A stretch of DNA of 64,000 nt from Candidatus Peregrinibacteria bacterium (GTDB lineage Bacteria; Patescibacteriota; Gracilibacteria; UBA1369; 2-02-FULL-48-14): contig JABHVW010000004.1 in assembly GCA_018658105.1 (NCBI GenBank), positions 168,185 through 232,184 on the forward strand. Direction: 5' to 3'. The notes under the pieces were generated by a model. That model did not search any database, was not told where the DNA came from, and saw only the letters and a program-made list of their open reading frames with translations. The position numbers were made by a program, and so were the translations under genes. Positions 7,063 to 14,021 of this stretch are shown piece after piece. Each line of letters starts with the position of its first letter. Position 1 is the stretch's first letter.

Positions 7063-8184
7063 TTATTTTAACACTTTTTTGTAAATCGCCAGAGTTTTAT
7101 CGGCCATCTTCTCCCAAGAGAACTTACGGCTATGGGTCAATCCACGTTCTCGCAAATCCTTTTGCATCGCCTCATCGAGCCAAACTCGCCTCATTGAATT
7201 CGCCATATCTTCAGGGTCATAAGGGTCAAAAAACATTGCGTTGTCTTCACCACAAATTTCCGGAATACACGAGCTCTTCGAAGCAGCAACAGGAGTGCCA
7301 CATCGCATAGCCTCAAGTGGCGGCAAACCAAATCCTTCATACAAAGAAGGGAAAACATATAATTTCGCCGCTTGATAAAGCCCCACCAATTCATCTTCGT
7401 CAACTAGCCCCGTAAAAATCACATCATGCTCTAGCCCTTTCTCTTTAACTGTTCTGCGAACTTCCGGATAATAAGGGTCCTCCTCACCTGTAATTACAAG
7501 CTGAGATTCAATTCCCTCATCCTCCTTCAAAAGGGCAAAAGCACGAATCAAGTTCACCAGATTTTTATGACTCCGCCAAACCCCAGTGTAAAGCATGAAG
7601 CTGTGGTTTATGCCATATTTCTTCACAAGTTCAATCAGAGCCTCTTTATCTTCCCTCGGCCCAAAAGTATCCCCCACCCCTTCGTAAACCACTTCGATTT
7701 TAGATGGACTCGTATGAGTGATATCAATCAGATCTTGTTTTGTATTTTGTGAAACCGCAATAATTTCCTTCGCATTTTTAACCGCCGCTCGCAGCACCAA
7801 ATTATAAGCCTTCCGATGAAACCAAGAATTCATCTTCTTCCCCTGATAAAAAGACAGAGTCAGATCATGAATAGTCACAACGCTAGGCCGTCTATAAAAA
7901 ATCGGCGCATTAAAATGGGTAAAATGCATCAAGTCCAGCTTCGCCTTCCTTATAGCAAACAAAAATTTAGTCTGCTCCGCAAAAGAATAATGCCTAGCAT
8001 TCACCAAAACTTTCTTAACCCTCTTACTCTTCGGCTCAAAATTGTCGTAACCGCTCCTGTTCATAAAAAGCACATACTCATTTTTTTTGTCCTGCTTTAA
8101 AAGGTTGTCAATCAGCTCATACACATAGCGGCCAATTCCCGTAAAATTTGTACTGTACATCCGTGCATCAATACCTATTCTCAT
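7063..8184 (-). CDS. GT4-family glycosyltransferase
   Basis: The 373-residue protein has the GT-B fold of family 4 transferases. Visible features are MRIGIDARMYSTNFTGIGRY at the acceptor side, a TIHDL segment, the YTGVWRSHKNL linker to the donor domain, ITGEEDPYY, and the nucleotide-sugar motif SLYEGFGLPPLEAMRCGTPV with its two spaced Glu residues. It probably transfers a sugar from an NDP-sugar during surface polysaccharide or glycan synthesis at the inner face of the membrane. The acceptor cannot be read from sequence. It leads a short leftward run with dciA. Confidence 0.92.
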   Translation of the reverse strand: MRIGIDARMYSTNFTGIGRYVYELIDNLLKQDKKNEYVLFMNRSGYDNFEPKSKRVKKVLVNARHYSFAEQTKFLFAIRKAKLDLMHFTHFNAPIFYRRPSVVTIHDLTLSFYQGKKMNSWFHRKAYNLVLRAAVKNAKEIIAVSQNTKQDLIDITHTSPSKIEVVYEGVGDTFGPREDKEALIELVKKYGINHSFMLYTGVWRSHKNLVNLIRAFALLKEDEGIESQLVITGEEDPYYPEVRRTVKEKGLEHDVIFTGLVDEDELVGLYQAAKLYVFPSLYEGFGLPPLEAMRCGTPVAASKSSCIPEICGEDNAMFFDPYDPEDMANSMRRVWLDEAMQKDLRERGLTHSRKFSWEKMADKTLAIYKKVLK

Positions 8185-8207
8185 AAGATTCTTAAATAAG
8201 TGCCGGG

Positions 8208-8213
8208 ATTATA
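8208..8213 (-). promoter_or_regulatory. Extended -10 box of the glycosyltransferase gene
   Basis: The minus strand reads TGCTATAAT, a perfect extended -10, 23 bases upstream of the ATG at 8184. The leader would be about 17 bases. Confidence 0.5.
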
Positions 8214-8231
8214 GCACAAGTTTAAAAATGT

Positions 8232-9356
8232 CTACTTTTTCTTTTTGCCGTAATCACCAGCTCTACGTTTTGCTGCAAATTGGCCAAATGTAATCGTTCC
8301 ATCTTCAGCTGGCGCCAAATCTTCAGGATCTGGTGTAAAAACATGTCTTTGTAGTTGAGGGTCATTTTTTAAATCATCTGGAATCTCACCTGCAGTATAT
8401 TCCTTATCCCAGCTAGGTTTGGCAGGCTTGGACCGCTTTTTCTTTGGAGGTTTTCCCTTCGTAGGTTCTTGCGAAAATCTCAAGGCTAATTCTATCTTTG
8501 GAGCTACTGGGTTGCGAAAGGCTGGCGCAGGCCTAGCCAGAGGTGGCCTTTGGGCAGAAACATGCCGTGGAGCAGTTGGTCTTTTTGGGGTAAATACTCT
8601 TGGTGCCGCGCTTTCTGGCCTGGCAAGCATGAACTGGTTAAAAGCAGGTGGAAATTTTGCCAATCGATTCTTTTGCCATCTCCCCCCTATCAGTTCCACA
8701 TAGGTTTTTCGAGCTCTCTCGGCTAATTCAGATGTGTTTTCAGGAGTGCACCACGCAAGAAAGCCCAACGCGGCAATTGTATATGGGTTAACAGTTTTAT
8801 ATTCATATCCATCTCCAGAGGGCTTATCTCTATATTTATCAGGTGCTTTTTTACCAAGAGTTCGACGCGATACCCTTTCAAGAAGTTCCTCCAGCGTAAA
8901 GTCCTTGAGTAGGCACTGCCTCAAGGCACCAAAGTTAGCAATATCGTTAGAAGATATTCCGAGGGCAGCTCGTGTAGTGGAGCCAGTAAAGTCTTTCATA
9001 GGGCCATCCTTTTCAAGGCAAGCAAGAATCATAACAAAGACCGAATCAGTCATATCAAGTATTACAGCTCCATCAGGTCTTTTATTAGGATCAAGTATGT
9101 CAGTGGCCCATTTTGCAGCAGTTTCACATTTGCTCTTTGTGGTGGAAATGGCACGTGCAATTTCTGCATTGGTCACTTCCTCACCATTCCAATATGCAAA
9201 TAGTGCAGTGATTCTAGTTCTATATGAGAGTGTAGATGGGGTGTCAAATAATAGAGGGCGTTTAGTCGCTTTTGAAACTCCCTCAAGCACACCTTCTTCT
9301 ACGAAGGGTCTAAGCTTTTCAATATGCTCGGCTGCATCAATTTTTCTTAAGGTCAT
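8232..9356 (-). CDS. Hypothetical protein with Pro/Lys-rich C-terminus
   Basis: I do not recognise this 374-residue protein. The first 230 residues look folded and helical. The segment LSYRTRITALFAYWNGEEVT to about residue 90 could be a winged-helix-like unit, but this is a guess. Residues about 245-330 are Pro, Arg and Lys rich (KGKPPKKKRSKPAKP) and probably disordered. The end is AKRRAGDYGKKKK. It is one of the solitary genes with a strong promoter. A nucleic-acid role is possible from its charge. Confidence 0.72.
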   Translation of the reverse strand: MTLRKIDAAEHIEKLRPFVEEGVLEGVSKATKRPLLFDTPSTLSYRTRITALFAYWNGEEVTNAEIARAISTTKSKCETAAKWATDILDPNKRPDGAVILDMTDSVFVMILACLEKDGPMKDFTGSTTRAALGISSNDIANFGALRQCLLKDFTLEELLERVSRRTLGKKAPDKYRDKPSGDGYEYKTVNPYTIAALGFLAWCTPENTSELAERARKTYVELIGGRWQKNRLAKFPPAFNQFMLARPESAAPRVFTPKRPTAPRHVSAQRPPLARPAPAFRNPVAPKIELALRFSQEPTKGKPPKKKRSKPAKPSWDKEYTAGEIPDDLKNDPQLQRHVFTPDPEDLAPAEDGTITFGQFAAKRRAGDYGKKKK

Positions 9357-9377
9357 AGTTTAACTTTGGTAGCCAGC

Positions 9378-9406
9378 ATAATGCCTCTTTTTATGACTTT
9401 TGTCAA
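9378..9406 (-). promoter_or_regulatory. Predicted promoter of the 8232-9356 gene
   Basis: TTGACA (9401-9406) and CATTAT (9378-9383) have a 17-base spacer on the minus strand. The leader would be about 15 bases. Confidence 0.6.
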
Positions 9407-9423
9407 TCTTCGCAAGAAACATA

Positions 9424-9452
9424 TTGCATACAGCTCAGTCATTTGCTACAGT
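9424..9452 (+). promoter_or_regulatory. Predicted promoter of tRNA-Asp
   Basis: TTGCAT (9424-9429), a 17-base spacer and TACAGT (9447-9452), with TGC before the -10, lie about 45 bases upstream of the mature tRNA 5' end. Confidence 0.5.
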
Positions 9453-9498
9453 TCACCCGCTAAAGCCCCTGCGCAAGCAGTGGTGAGGCAAAAAATGC

Positions 9499-9575
9499 GG
9501 AGTAGTAGCTCAGTTGGTTAGAGCGCCTGCCTGTCACGCAGGAGGTCGCGAGTTCGAGTCTCGTCTATTCCGCCA
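9499..9575 (+). tRNA. tRNA-Asp (anticodon GTC)
   Basis: A complete cloverleaf can be folded: acceptor GGAGTAG with CTATTCC (one G-T pair), D-arm with AGCTCAGTTGGTTAGAGC, anticodon stem CCTGC/GCAGG around the loop CTGTCAC, and T-arm with GTTCGAGTC. The discriminator is G and CCA is encoded. Its 3' half is antisense to the end of the PH-domain gene. Confidence 0.97.
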
Positions 9576-10183
9576 ATAAAATTTTCTTTCATTTCCCCCA
9601 CCAAGTCCTCTTCGGTCAATGGTGGATTTGCCATATCTCCCACAAGGACATCATCATTGCGGCTCGGCAAATAAGACTGCTTCACACGGTTAATTTTTTT
9701 AAAGCACATATCGGGTTTCGGAATGCAGTCTATAGTCACAACACTATGCGAACCTGAAAGTACAATCTCAAGCGAGCCATAATCTAAAATATTTTCAACG
9801 ATCCCATTTTGCTTTTTATGCACATCTTGAATTCTGCTCAGATCAATTGAGTCGACAGAGTCTCTAAAATAAATCGATTTGTCCACGGTTATAATTCTGT
9901 GATTAGTGATTACAACCGTTCTTAGGTAGTAGTTGAAAATAATAAAAAACTGTCTATGCATCAAATAATTCACAAGCGCAAACGCACATGCTAAGAACAC
10001 CGCCGCAGCAGTGTTCTCTATTCTCACAATAGTCATAAGGGTCGCACCAGTAGCCAGAAGGGCAAAGAGCACAGGAATAATAAAAAGGCTCGGCAAGATT
10101 TTAATCCAATGTTTGCGGAAGCAGCTGAGCGCATACTCATCTTTTAGCTGACCTTTAAAGGTTTTGTCTTCATTCATTATCAC
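9518..10183 (-). CDS. PH-domain (bPH2/YdbS-like) membrane protein
   Basis: The 221-residue protein has two membrane helices near residues 30-50 and 60-85, then a bacterial pleckstrin-like domain: YYLRTVVITNHRIITVDKS, SIDLSRIQDVHKKQNGIVEN and a LEIVLSGSHSVVTID strand. This is the YdbS/bPH2 layout of small membrane proteins of unknown role. The reading frame continues into the antisense strand of tRNA-Asp, giving the tail GIDETRTRDLLRDRQAL, and stops there. That tail is a by-product of the tRNA overlap. It overlaps its upstream gene by 4 bp. Confidence 0.85.
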   Translation of the reverse strand: MIMNEDKTFKGQLKDEYALSCFRKHWIKILPSLFIIPVLFALLATGATLMTIVRIENTAAAVFLACAFALVNYLMHRQFFIIFNYYLRTVVITNHRIITVDKSIYFRDSVDSIDLSRIQDVHKKQNGIVENILDYGSLEIVLSGSHSVVTIDCIPKPDMCFKKINRVKQSYLPSRNDDVLVGDMANPPLTEEDLVGEMKENFIGGIDETRTRDLLRDRQAL

Positions 10184-10404
10184 AAGAGGGTAAGTCCAAA
10201 AATAATTCCAATACTAGAGCTGAAAAGCACCATGAAAATATATGAGAATACAAAATATCTAAGCTGAATAAATCTAAACAACATTGTGTGGACAGAAATG
10301 TCAAAACTGTATTTGTTTAGATACCTAAATAATCTCCATAAAGTTAGGGCGCACAAAATTACAGATGAGATACTTAGGATAAGGAGAAAAATAAAAGTTA
10401 TCAT
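10180..10404 (-). CDS. Small two-helix membrane protein
   Basis: This 74-residue protein is almost wholly hydrophobic, with two membrane helices (about 2-26 and 48-72) separated by a basic loop (RLFRYLNKYSF). It overlaps the PH-domain gene by 4 bp and shares its strong TTGACT-17-TATAAT promoter, so the two probably form a unit. No known family is recognised. A partner or regulator of the PH-domain protein is an inference from the coupling only. Confidence 0.65.
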   Translation of the reverse strand: MITFIFLLILSISSVILCALTLWRLFRYLNKYSFDISVHTMLFRFIQLRYFVFSYIFMVLFSSSIGIIFGLTLL

Positions 10405-10428
10405 AGTATTTGTGCCAGATAACTAAAG

Positions 10429-10457
10429 ATTATACGCCGTTTTTTCTCACTAGTCAA
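10429..10457 (-). promoter_or_regulatory. Strong promoter of the small-membrane / PH-domain pair
   Basis: TTGACT (10452-10457) and TATAAT (10429-10434) have a 17-base spacer on the minus strand. The -35 box overlaps the apbE stop codon, so the downstream pair is transcribed separately from apbE. Confidence 0.75.
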
Positions 10458-11317
10458 AAAAGCTGTCCCTTAAAATCCGCACTTCTCCAGATAGCACCAT
10501 CCGGCCCCACTAGCATCGCTTCCACAGGTAAATCCACCACAGTTTTTTTAGCCTGCTCATAACCCATTGCAAAAAGTGCAGTTGAATATGCATCTGCAGT
10601 CATGCCATCCAAAGCTTGAGTGTAGACAGTCAACATTTCTCCAGCAGGTTCAAGCTTAAGTGGGTCGACAATATGGTGTCTATTTCGCCACCTCCTTCTT
10701 AGCGGGCTAGTGCAGGCAACAGCAAAGTTGTCCACTCTCACCTGGCCAATCGCCCTGCTAACATCTTTTGGATCCTCAAACACAAGCTTCCAAGTTTCCC
10801 CATCCGGCCCCTTTCCTTTTGCAAAAATATCTCCACCAGCGTCTATCAAAAAGTTGTCAAAACCATCCAAGATTTTCCTCATAAGGTCAATCGCATACCC
10901 CTTTCCGAGCCCACCCAAATCTATCTCGGCAGAAATTAGAACACGTCCTTTAGAAAATTCCATTTCGCCACAGGCTCCAGCATCCCCTTCAGTAAGGGAA
11001 TAATCAGAGTCATAGCCCCAGCCCTCAAGAACACTTTTAACGCTAAGGTCAAACGCACCCCCAGTTTGCAAGCCGACTTTTTCAGCAAATTTCAAAAGAT
11101 AAAAAAGCTCCGGCGAAACTTGAGTCCACTCTCCCACCCTCTCATTCAAATGAGCCAACACATTTCCAGAAATAAAGCGCGAGTACAATTTTTCAATTCT
11201 TTCACATTCTTCAAGGGCTTCATCAATTTTCAAAAGAGCCAAAGCATCGTCATCATTTACAACTTTAACAGTGACTCGCGAGCCCAAAAGTTCACGGCTT
11301 TTCTCTGAGATTTTCAT
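10454..11317 (-). CDS. apbE: ApbE-family FAD:protein FMN transferase
   Basis: The 287-residue protein carries the ApbE motifs in order: TGGAFDLSV (85-93), DLGGLGKGYAIDLM (133-146), LIDAGGDIFAKG (157-168), HHIVDP (214-219) and TADAYSTALFAMG (240-252), which holds the Mg/catalytic Thr-Asp region. ApbE splits FAD and joins FMN to a Thr or Ser of a target protein. The gene begins 5 bases after the stop of an FMN-binding lipoprotein gene, so the substrate is next door. Many ApbE proteins are exported lipoproteins; this one has no signal peptide, since the protein begins MKISEKSRELLGSR. Confidence 0.92.
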   Translation of the reverse strand: MKISEKSRELLGSRVTVKVVNDDDALALLKIDEALEECERIEKLYSRFISGNVLAHLNERVGEWTQVSPELFYLLKFAEKVGLQTGGAFDLSVKSVLEGWGYDSDYSLTEGDAGACGEMEFSKGRVLISAEIDLGGLGKGYAIDLMRKILDGFDNFLIDAGGDIFAKGKGPDGETWKLVFEDPKDVSRAIGQVRVDNFAVACTSPLRRRWRNRHHIVDPLKLEPAGEMLTVYTQALDGMTADAYSTALFAMGYEQAKKTVVDLPVEAMLVGPDGAIWRSADFKGQLF

Positions 11318-11322
11318 TCAAA

Positions 11323-11823
11323 CTAGTTAAGAGCTTGAGTTTTAATTGCTGCAACAGCCTCATCAAAAGCAGCACCAGTTAAAGATGAGCCATTTACAGC
11401 GCCTACATTGTCAATTTCATCTAGAGCAACTCCGTTTACAAGGCTTGCAATTCCGTCTGAAAATAATTCTTGGTGTTTAACGCTTACGTCGTTGGCCGAG
11501 CCTGTTGTGATAGTTACAGCAGTTACGATATCTTCGTTAACTGTAAGGTTAACGGTAACTTCTTCAGGGCCAGCTGGGCTATTGTAGTTACCAACACTTG
11601 AATAGCTTCCATCTTTATAAGTAGTTGGCTGAGCCTCATCTGCCTCATCAATCTTATCACCTGGCTTGCCGTCTGGCTCAATAATTACATCATCATTTTC
11701 ATGAGATTCCATTAGCTCATCCTCTTCCATATCTTCATCCAACTCATCTTTTTCACAGGCAACAAAGAGCAAGCTGCTAAGGACAAATAAAGATAGTAGT
11801 ACTGTAAAATTGCTTTTTTTCAT
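11323..11823 (-). CDS. FMN-binding-domain lipoprotein, likely covalently flavinylated
   Basis: The 166-residue protein starts with a lipoprotein-type signal (MKKSNFTVLLSLFVLSSLLF then VAC, Cys23), followed by an acidic linker (about 24-65). A C-terminal FMN_bind domain follows: TYKDGSYSS, a VTVNLTVNEDIVTAVTI strand pair, and AVNGSSLTGAAFDEAVAAIK. The usual attachment motif SGAT aligns with NGSS, so Ser147 (or Thr149) is the likely FMN site. It should carry electrons outside the membrane. It is in an operon with apbE and divergent from an RnfD-like gene 45 bases away. Confidence 0.87.
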   Translation of the reverse strand: MKKSNFTVLLSLFVLSSLLFVACEKDELDEDMEEDELMESHENDDVIIEPDGKPGDKIDEADEAQPTTYKDGSYSSVGNYNSPAGPEEVTVNLTVNEDIVTAVTITTGSANDVSVKHQELFSDGIASLVNGVALDEIDNVGAVNGSSLTGAAFDEAVAAIKTQALN

Positions 11824-11868
11824 GGCGTTAAAGTAAAATAGTGTAGAAATACTTTCTCACACCACGAT

Positions 11869-12657
11869 ATGAAACTCAAGTTAGACCCTACAAGAAAATT
11901 AGTACTTGCCCTGTCGGCACTAGTGCTTGGAGCAACAATTTATAATTTTAGTGGGGCCGTGCTTTTACACCTTACGGCAACCATTGGATTCGCCCTCGCC
12001 CTCTACTGGTTTTACACAAAATTCTCTAGCAAACGAAAAAATATTTGGAACACATTGATTACTGCAGAAATAATTTTTCTAGTTCTTCATTACGGCACAA
12101 GTGGCCTCGATTTAATCTACCCATTAATCGCAACTTTTATTGCAATCACATGGAAATTTTTCGTTGAATATCGTGGCTCAACAGTCGTAAATCCCGCAGC
12201 CGGAAGCATACTTTTAATGGCTGCAATCGTCGCATTAATTCCAGGCCTAGATAAGGCATTTGTATCTTGGTGGGGCGCATCTTTTATGGGTTATTTCTCC
12301 CTTGTGATTGTAGCTCTTTGGATGATTTTTGGGGTAGATAAATGGAAAAAATGGCCAGCGGTAATCAGCTTTTTAATTGCACACGCAGCGGTGTTGATTT
12401 TCCGAGGTCAAAGCTTCGACTTTATTTCTTATGTCTTCACAGATTCAACGATATTTTTCTTCGCAACGATAATGCTGGTAGAGCCAATGACTTCCCCATC
12501 GAAAAAAAGAGACCAAATTTATTTCGGGCTTGTGGCCGCACTTTTCTACAACGTCTTCACTCAATATGGGATTCCATATTACGGGCTATTCGCAATAGTT
12601 GCAGCAAATCTGGCCAACATATTGTTGAAGCCAAAGCTTAAGAAAAAGAAGAACTAA
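11869..12657 (+). CDS. RnfD/NqrB-like integral membrane protein
   Basis: This 262-residue protein is nearly all membrane helices (about 8-10). It has the RnfD/NqrB signatures STVVNPAAGSILLMA and FFFATIMLVEPMTSPSKKRD near residue 200, followed by YFGLVAALFYNVF. RnfD and NqrB pass electrons across the membrane via flavins. Here the protein is shorter than classical RnfD (about 350), and I see no SGAT-type FMN attachment motif. It likely hands electrons to the adjacent flavinylated lipoprotein. No other rnf or nqr gene is in the window. Its stop codon abuts that of the convergent gene. Confidence 0.82.
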   Translation: MKLKLDPTRKLVLALSALVLGATIYNFSGAVLLHLTATIGFALALYWFYTKFSSKRKNIWNTLITAEIIFLVLHYGTSGLDLIYPLIATFIAITWKFFVEYRGSTVVNPAAGSILLMAAIVALIPGLDKAFVSWWGASFMGYFSLVIVALWMIFGVDKWKKWPAVISFLIAHAAVLIFRGQSFDFISYVFTDSTIFFFATIMLVEPMTSPSKKRDQIYFGLVAALFYNVFTQYGIPYYGLFAIVAANLANILLKPKLKKKKN

Positions 12658-13062
12658 TTATTTTACAACCCTACCGTTTAGGTAAACTTGAACTTCACTT
12701 TGTGTTTGAAGTCTGTGTGTTAAGCCTTCCACAACTACAGTTTGATCTAGCTCACCATGCTCACGGCTAAGTTTCGCCGCTTCAGTAAATAATGCCAATT
12801 TAGCTTCAGCAATCTCTTCTTTTAAAGCTTGCACACTTTCACGGTGCTCAACATATTCAGCATTTTCTTCAAGTAGCAATTTGATGTATTCGTCTTTCAA
12901 ATCTTTCGCCTGCTTTTTCAAATCTTTAATTTGAAGCATCAACTCTTCAAGTTGCATAGGCACGTCGTTCTCTAAATCTTTCTGCATTTTTTTTACCAGT
13001 TTGATCTCTTCTTGTTTTGAAATAAGAGCCTGAATTGCATCTTGGAATGAAGCGGTAGTCAT
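12658..13062 (-). CDS. Coiled-coil hypothetical protein
   Basis: From the ATG at 13062 (MTTASFQDAIQALISKQEE) the protein is 134 residues, dominated by a long Lys/Glu coiled coil (about 12-105) and ending in a short beta segment (VVVEGLTHRLQTQSEVQVYLNGRVVK). A longer open frame begins at 13155, but it overlaps the start of the divergent gene and has no homology-like features, so I reject it. Function unknown; soluble and probably oligomeric. Confidence 0.7.
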   Translation of the reverse strand: MTTASFQDAIQALISKQEEIKLVKKMQKDLENDVPMQLEELMLQIKDLKKQAKDLKDEYIKLLLEENAEYVEHRESVQALKEEIAEAKLALFTEAAKLSREHGELDQTVVVEGLTHRLQTQSEVQVYLNGRVVK

Positions 13063-13142
13063 TGAATGTGGGTTAAGTTGCGAATAAATTAGCTCATTTC
13101 GCGCAGCTTTTCCATACAGAAAAATCGCGCTAAGATAAGAAT

Positions 13143-13676
13143 ATGAGTATTGCAACTAAAACAGGAGACAAAGGCCAGACCAGCATTAACATGCAAGAGC
13201 GTGCAGCAAAAAACCATCCATACATCGAGATTTTCGGTTTATTAGACGAACTAAACGCAAGTATTGGAATGGCGCTCAGCAATGGAGCTGGCGCTCACAT
13301 TCCCTATCTCTCACAAATCCAAAATGATCTTTTTAACATTGGCGCAGAAGTTTCAAACCCTCAAGATTCAAATCTTTTTGCACAGCTTTTGCACAATCTC
13401 GAAAGCAATCTTTCAGAACTCGAGCCAAGCCTCCCCCCTCTCAAAAATTTCATTCTACCAGGAGGCCACCCTTCAGCCGCAGCTACACATTTGGCGCGCA
13501 CAATTTGCCGCCGAGCAGAGCGCTTTGTATCAGGTGTAGAAAATCAGCCAGAAGGCCTGCTCCCCTATTTGAACAGACTTTCAGATTTCCTCTTTCTTTC
13601 TGCCCGAAAATGTAACATAGCAAACAAAACCGACGAGACAATTTGGAACAAGGAGAGTACAATTAATAATCAATAA
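13143..13676 (+). CDS. PduO-type ATP:cob(I)alamin adenosyltransferase
   Basis: The 177-residue protein matches the PduO-type adenosyltransferase: ATKTGDKGQTS ATP-binding loop at the N-terminus, FGLLDELNASIGMA, FILPGGHPSAAATHLARTIC followed by RRAERF, and YLNRLSDFLFLSARK. It makes adenosylcobalamin from cob(I)alamin and ATP. No corrin biosynthesis or B12-dependent enzyme gene is visible in the window, so the cofactor is probably salvaged for an enzyme encoded elsewhere, such as a class II ribonucleotide reductase (inference). It heads a tight rightward run with raiA and the cysteine desulfurase. Confidence 0.92.
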   Translation: MSIATKTGDKGQTSINMQERAAKNHPYIEIFGLLDELNASIGMALSNGAGAHIPYLSQIQNDLFNIGAEVSNPQDSNLFAQLLHNLESNLSELEPSLPPLKNFILPGGHPSAAATHLARTICRRAERFVSGVENQPEGLLPYLNRLSDFLFLSARKCNIANKTDETIWNKESTINNQ

Positions 13677-13687
13677 CCCCATTCACT

Positions 13688-14011
13688 ATGCTTGTACATA
13701 CACATGTCACAAACCTTACAGCACCGGAGAAAGAACAGTTCGAGTCGTATCTAGAAAAAAAGCTAGATCGCATCAGGGTTTTCATAGAAGCTCACTATCC
13801 GGATAAAGACACAGTGAAGATGGATGTACACATTCAAAAGCATAATAAACACACGGCTTTTGAGTTCGAATATGTTTTGCATTTGCCAAGAGTTCACCAA
13901 CCACTAGTGACAAGTGAGACAAAACATACTATAACAGAGCCTATGGATAGCGCGACCGAGAAGATGGAAGGCCGCCTACGTAGACACTTTAAAAAGCTCA
14001 CAAGAGAATAA
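13688..14011 (+). CDS. raiA: Ribosome hibernation factor, RaiA/HPF family
   Basis: The 107-residue protein fits the short HPF/RaiA family: a beta-alpha-beta core with FESYLEKKLDRIRVFIEAHY, then VKMDVHIQKHN, a strand YVLHLPRVHQPLVTSETKHT, and a basic C-terminal helix (EKMEGRLRRHFKKLTRE). Such proteins bind the 30S decoding centre and shut down translation in slow-growing cells. It lacks the long C-terminal dimerisation domain. It lies 11 bases after the adenosyltransferase gene. Confidence 0.87.
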   Translation: MLVHTHVTNLTAPEKEQFESYLEKKLDRIRVFIEAHYPDKDTVKMDVHIQKHNKHTAFEFEYVLHLPRVHQPLVTSETKHTITEPMDSATEKMEGRLRRHFKKLTRE

Positions 14012-14021
14012 TTAAGATAAA

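Noticed and set aside
9518..9570. The GIDETRTRDLLRDRQAL tail as a functional motif
   Set aside because: It is simply the antisense reading of tRNA-Asp and appears wherever a frame runs into this tRNA.
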